A DNA stretch of 10,133 bases from Crocosphaera chwakensis CCY0110 (lineage in GTDB: Bacteria; Cyanobacteriota; Cyanobacteriia; Cyanobacteriales; Microcystaceae), in assembly GCF_000169335.1 (NCBI RefSeq), contig NZ_AAXW01000104.1, positions 1 to 10,133 of the forward strand, in the 5' to 3' direction. Shown here in pieces: positions 7,308 to 10,133 of this stretch (its first letter is position 1; each line of letters starts with the position of its first letter). The position numbers and the translations under genes are program-made. Under the pieces are notes generated by a model. The model was given only the letters and a program-made list of their open reading frames with translations. It made no database searches and was not told the DNA's origin.

Positions 7308-7316
7308 TTTTTTTTT
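7308..7316 (-). other. A9 homopolymer (T9 on plus) at the frameshift in the GT87 gene
   Basis: Both the upstream frame (ending TYEKKTLYK) and the downstream frame (continuing KKKHYINSLISYS) read through this tract. Eight adenines would join them, so the tract is one base longer than the open frame needs. Such tracts mutate easily and can also cause polymerase slippage. Confidence 0.8.
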
Positions 7317-7774
7317 CGTAAGTGAGTTCAATTTTTAAAATTGTCACCGCAATAATAAGCGAAAGAATAGTATTCTCTAGGCAAAAAAGTTTTGTATAAT
7401 CTCGAAGATTAGGTACGAATCCGAAGAAAAATTTACAAAAATTGATTAATTGAGGTAATAACATTGTCAACAAAGAAAGTGGAGGATATTCCACTGGAAA
7501 ATCTTTATAAGGTAAAGCCCCGTTAAGAATATTAAGTGAGTAATCATAGTAGAGTTCTACATCTCCTAAAACTCGACGAGGAAATGATGGATGATTAACC
7601 CAAATAAGAGTTGTTATAAATGTTAAACAGTGAAACCCTATCAGAATCACTAACACTCCTTTCTTATTGAGTTTAATTTTGTTTATAATAGTCATTCTTT
7701 AAACCCTATATTTTATTCTTACTTAAAATTTTCTGCTCATATCATAACGTGAAAATCACAACAACTAAGAATAA

Positions 7775-7799
7775 TCAGAGAAATCGATAATTTCTCTGA
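7775..7799. repeat. Perfect inverted repeat, 10-bp arms and 5-nt loop, upstream of desA
   Basis: Arms TCAGAGAAAT (7775-7784) and ATTTCTCTGA (7790-7799) flank CGATA. No T-tract follows on either strand, so it is not a standard terminator. It overlaps where the -35 element would lie for the -10-like box at 7807-7812, which makes an operator the simplest reading. Confidence 0.6.
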
Positions 7800-7803
7800 A
7801 ATG

Positions 7804-7812
7804 TGATATAAC
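7804..7812 (+). promoter_or_regulatory. Candidate extended -10 element of desA (TGATATAAC)
   Basis: TG, one base, then TATAAC resembles an extended -10. No matching -35 hexamer is evident 17 nt upstream, where the inverted repeat lies instead. If used, transcription would start near 7819 and give a leader of about 130 nt. Confidence 0.3.
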
Positions 7813-7950
7813 TATTAAGGCTAGGTCATGGGAAATCTTGTCTTTTTTGAGCCTTCATTGATGATCTTTGCTTAATTGTAAAGGTTTTTAAGCCTCAAAC
7901 TCCCATAACTTACTCTCTCGTTTACACTTTGTACTATTCCTAAGTTATTC

Positions 7951-9000
7951 ATGACAACATTGCTCACTCAGTCTCAACCGTCAGTTTCTCCTCAATTAGA
8001 TGAGAACATTCGGTTACGGGATATTTTGAAAACGTTACCCTCAGAAGTTTTTGTTAAAAATCCTCGAAAAGCTTGGTTTAAGGTGATTCTTACTGTTTCT
8101 ATGGTAGCTTTAGGTTGGGCTGCTTTGGCAGTTTCTCCTTGGTACTTACTGCCCATTTTATGGGTATTTACAGGAACAGCTATGACCGGATTATTTGTCA
8201 TTGGTCATGATTGTGGACATCGTTCTTTTTCTAATAATAATTGGGTCAATGATTTCATTGGTCATACTGTTTTTTTACCGCTATTTTATCCTTTTCATGG
8301 TTGGCGTATTCTCCACAATCATCATCACAAGCACACCAATAAATTAGATGTTGATAACGCTTGGGATCCATTTATGCCAGAATTTTATGAAAGTTTGTCT
8401 GCTTTTGAAAGATGGGGTTATCGACAGTTGAGAGGTTCTTTTTGGTGGTTTGCTTCTGTGGTTCACTGGGCAAAAATTCACTTTGACTGGACTAAATTTG
8501 AAGGAAAAGACAGAGAACAAATTCGCTTTTCTGCTTTAGTCGTTATTGTAGCTGCTATGATCGCTTTTCCTATTGCTTTCGTCACCTTAGGAATATGGGG
8601 TGTGATTAAGTTTTGGTTGTTACCTTGGTTAGTGTTCCATTTTTGGATGAGTACCTTTACTTTAGTTCATCATACGGTTCCCAATGTTCCCTTTAAAAAA
8701 GAAGCAGACTGGAACGAAGCCCAAGCTCAATTATCGGGTACTGTTCATTGTGATTATCCCCGTTGGGTAGAAATTCTTTGTCATGACATTAATGTTCATA
8801 TTCCCCATCATATTTCTACGGGAATACCTAGCTATAATTTACGCATGGCTCATCAAAGTTTAAAGGAAAATTGGGGTGATTATTTGTGTGAACTGCGCTT
8901 TTCTTGGCCGTTAATGAATGAGATTACCACTCAATGCCATCTTTATCATCCTGAGACAAACTATCAGAGCTTTAAACAATATTATCAAAACAAAAAATAA
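7951..9000 (+). CDS. desA: Acyl-lipid Δ12 (ω6) fatty acid desaturase
   Basis: This 349-residue integral membrane di-iron enzyme introduces the Δ12 double bond into fatty acids bound to membrane glycerolipids, using ferredoxin as electron donor. The three histidine boxes are complete: HDCGH (86-90), HNHHH (122-126) and HIPHH (283-287). The regions around them (VIGHDCGHRSF, TNKLDVDNAWDP, WLVFHFWMSTFTLVHHT, GTVHCDYPRWVEILCHDINV) closely follow the DesA sequence of Synechocystis as I recall it, and length fits the family (about 350). Hydrophobic spans lie around 43-85, 100-115 and 192-230, placing the histidine boxes on the cytosolic face. It is a single plus-strand gene with its own long leader and terminator, convergent with the Lpt permease gene. 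DesA is known to be cold-induced in other cyanobacteria. A Δ15 (DesB) identity is less likely given the strong likeness to DesA. Confidence 0.94.
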   Translation: MTTLLTQSQPSVSPQLDENIRLRDILKTLPSEVFVKNPRKAWFKVILTVSMVALGWAALAVSPWYLLPILWVFTGTAMTGLFVIGHDCGHRSFSNNNWVNDFIGHTVFLPLFYPFHGWRILHNHHHKHTNKLDVDNAWDPFMPEFYESLSAFERWGYRQLRGSFWWFASVVHWAKIHFDWTKFEGKDREQIRFSALVVIVAAMIAFPIAFVTLGIWGVIKFWLLPWLVFHFWMSTFTLVHHTVPNVPFKKEADWNEAQAQLSGTVHCDYPRWVEILCHDINVHIPHHISTGIPSYNLRMAHQSLKENWGDYLCELRFSWPLMNEITTQCHLYHPETNYQSFKQYYQNKK

Positions 9001-9027
9001 GAAACCATTTTTTTGAACACATTTAGG

Positions 9028-9054
9028 GGATCGCTGGTTCTTAGCGATCCTTTT
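9028..9054 (+). terminator. Intrinsic terminator of desA
   Basis: Stem GGATCGCT (9028-9035) and AGCGATCC (9043-9050) with a 7-nt loop GGTTCTT, followed by TTTT, 28 nt after the desA stop. The stem can extend by G-U pairs at its base. The minus-strand side is followed by CCTAAATG and lacks a T-tract, so it works best for desA. Confidence 0.8.
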
Positions 9055-9069
9055 ATAATCAATGTACAA

Positions 9070-10133
9070 TCAAGATTCAGCAAAACGATATAGTAACCAA
9101 CCGCCCATAGCGAGTCCTAAAAGATTAGGTAACCAACCCGCTAAAACAGGAGAAATTAAGCCCATTAGACCCAAACTACCAATAAGAAAGCCCAAGAGAT
9201 AGTAACTAAAAATAATGACCACACTTAAGCCAAAACCTGTCGCGCGACTCATCTGTTGAGGGGTTGCCCCTAAAGCCGAACCTACCACCCCAAACACCAC
9301 ACAAATGAAGGGAAAAGCCAGTTTTTGTTGAATTCTCACTTGAAACATTCGTAGCTTTTTATCATCCCCCATCATCTTCAAAATTTTCATATATTGCCTA
9401 GCCTGAATAATATTCATTTCATAGGGATCACGGCCTTGTAAGGCAAATTCAAAGGCTGCTTTCGTTAAAGGTAACTGTCGGTGTTCAAAGGGATAAGCTT
9501 CTTTATAAGAGGCATCCGAAGATAATTGATAAATAGTCCCGTTGAAAAAATCCCATGTTTCTTCTTGTCCATTCCATGTTGCTGAATCTGAGACAACAAT
9601 CCGATTTAATCGTTCTTCTAACCATTCTAAAACCGTTAAAGTTTTGAGATGTTGACCATCAAATTGTTCAGCAAAAAATAAATGCTTTAACCGCTTTTCT
9701 TGATCTCCGTTAGGTAAAGTCACCTGTTCATAATCAGGGTAAAAAATATCTTTATTTTGCCAATAAGGATGATCTTCTTGTAAATACTCCACTAAAATCG
9801 CTGTAGCCCGATAATTGGCCGCAGGAACGACTAATTCACTCATCAAAAACGTAACCCCTGTGACGGCTAGACTCATAACCATAGCGGGAATAATCAAACG
9901 ATACAAACTAACCCCACAGGATCGAAAAGCAATTAATTCACTATCGTTACTCAAACGTCCATAAGTTAATAAGGTGCTTAACATCACAGAAATGGGCAAA
10001 GCATAGGCCGTAAATTCTGGCACTTTTAACAGCAAAATTTCCGATGCTTGCATGAGGGGTAAATTAGAATCGACTACCTTATCCGCTAAATCTGATAAAT
10101 AACCAATGGCTACCCCCAATACAGACACTAAAC
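9070..10133 (-). CDS. LptF/LptG (YjgP/YjgQ) family lipopolysaccharide export permease, N-terminus cut by window edge
   Basis: The frame is open to the right edge: the codons before the apparent start at 10128 (a GTG inside SVLGVAIGYLSDLADKV) continue as leucine, so the true start lies outside. About 354 residues are seen; members are usually 360-400 residues, so only a short first helix is missing. The hallmark TYGRLSNDSELIAFRSCGVS (55-74) marks the coupling region that meets the LptB ATPase. A soluble periplasmic β-jellyroll segment spans about 105-260, and three to four membrane helices follow (IQQKLAFPFICVVFGVVGSA, SVVIIFSYYLLGFLIGSLGL, LPNLLGLAMGGWLLYRF). The protein forms the inner-membrane part of the Lpt transporter that moves lipopolysaccharide to the outer membrane. 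Cyanobacteria commonly have a single gene of this family in place of separate lptF and lptG, so no single symbol is given. It is convergent with desA. Confidence 0.92.
   Translation of the reverse strand, partial: LVSVLGVAIGYLSDLADKVVDSNLPLMQASEILLLKVPEFTAYALPISVMLSTLLTYGRLSNDSELIAFRSCGVSLYRLIIPAMVMSLAVTGVTFLMSELVVPAANYRATAILVEYLQEDHPYWQNKDIFYPDYEQVTLPNGDQEKRLKHLFFAEQFDGQHLKTLTVLEWLEERLNRIVVSDSATWNGQEETWDFFNGTIYQLSSDASYKEAYPFEHRQLPLTKAAFEFALQGRDPYEMNIIQARQYMKILKMMGDDKKLRMFQVRIQQKLAFPFICVVFGVVGSALGATPQQMSRATGFGLSVVIIFSYYLLGFLIGSLGLMGLISPVLAGWLPNLLGLAMGGWLLYRFAES

Larger units (their letters stand above)
6426..7695 (-). pseudogene. Broken GT87/DUF2029-type polytopic membrane glycosyltransferase (one frameshift, one in-frame stop)
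   Basis: Three fragments form one gene. The first (7294-7695) starts MTIINKIKLN and carries LGDVELYYDYSLNILNGALP with acidic D45 and E47, followed by FPVEYPPLSLL. The second (7065-7331) carries PWRYDLFPSFLTILAFYYLF and GILAKLYPVILLP. The third (about 6426-7064) carries YHKQRGLQIETLLGG and IIWILPFIPFLN. These are hallmarks of GT-C fold polyprenyl-sugar-dependent transferases of the GT87 type, with many membrane helices. Fragments one and two are joined by skipping one base in an A9 tract (plus-strand T9, 7308-7316). Fragments two and three share one frame and are separated only by a TAG at 7065-7067. The repaired protein would be about 422 residues, a normal length for the family. The gene is visibly more AT-rich than sir and has no close partners. 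Two separate lesions favour a true pseudogene over sequencing error or programmed recoding. The intact protein would have acted in the plasma membrane on a lipid-linked or surface glycan. Confidence 0.85.
7696..7950. promoter_or_regulatory. Divergent spacer between the GT87 pseudogene and desA
   Basis: This 255-nt spacer carries the control region of desA. It holds a perfect inverted repeat at 7775-7799, an extended -10-like TGATATAAC at 7804-7812, and then about 130 nt that would be a long 5' leader. The leader contains a short complementary pair AAGGCT/AGCCTT near 7815-7855 that could form a long-range stem. No Shine-Dalgarno motif precedes the desA ATG. Long leaders are known for cold-induced cyanobacterial genes, but cold control here is only an inference from the gene. 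Confidence 0.45.

Noticed and set aside
7775..7799. Inverted repeat upstream of desA as insertion-sequence end or terminator
   Set aside because: No transposase, target duplication or matching second end is present, and no T-tract follows on either strand.
1..10133. CRISPR array, tRNA, rRNA or prophage genes
   Set aside because: No regularly spaced repeats, tRNA-like cloverleaf, rRNA motif, integrase or phage structural gene was seen.

Overview
The window reads as chromosomal DNA of a cyanobacterium, most likely a unicellular low-GC one of the Crocosphaera/Cyanothece type. The support is protein content (ferredoxin-type sulfite reductase, DesA-type acyl-lipid Δ12 desaturase, a serine/threonine kinase fused to pentapeptide repeats) and four copies of the cyanobacterial HIP1 octamer GCGATCGC (3518-3525, 4072-4079, 5283-5290, 5845-5852). 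The genus is an inference.

Layout. Positions 1-6221 hold six minus-strand genes in one run. In transcription order they are sir (sulfite reductase), a membrane-anchored pentapeptide-repeat kinase, a 60-residue two-helix membrane protein, a GT-A-like protein of a cyanobacterial family, a family-2 glycosyltransferase, and an Xi-class glutathione transferase cut by the left edge. The gaps are 37, 64, 17, 6 and 12 nt, so at least the last four genes are plausibly co-transcribed and the whole run could be one unit. A 204-nt spacer (6222-6425) with a short palindrome carries the control region of sir. Positions 6426-7695 hold a degraded GT87-type membrane glycosyltransferase, minus strand, broken by a frameshift in an A9 tract and by an in-frame TAG. 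A 255-nt spacer (7696-7950) with a perfect 10-bp inverted repeat precedes desA on the plus strand. desA ends at a hairpin terminator, after which a convergent LptF/LptG-family permease gene runs off the right edge.

Function. Sir makes sulfide for cysteine synthesis. The kinase may signal from the membrane. The GT2/GT-A-like pair, and formerly the GT87 protein, point to surface or extracellular polysaccharide. DesA and the Lpt permease concern membrane lipid unsaturation and outer-membrane lipopolysaccharide export. Most of the window is ordinary cyanobacterial chromosome. I found no clearly new defence or mobile system. The points most worth a second look are the ribbon-helix-helix-like tail of Sir, the two-lesion GT87 gene, and the inverted repeat in front of desA.
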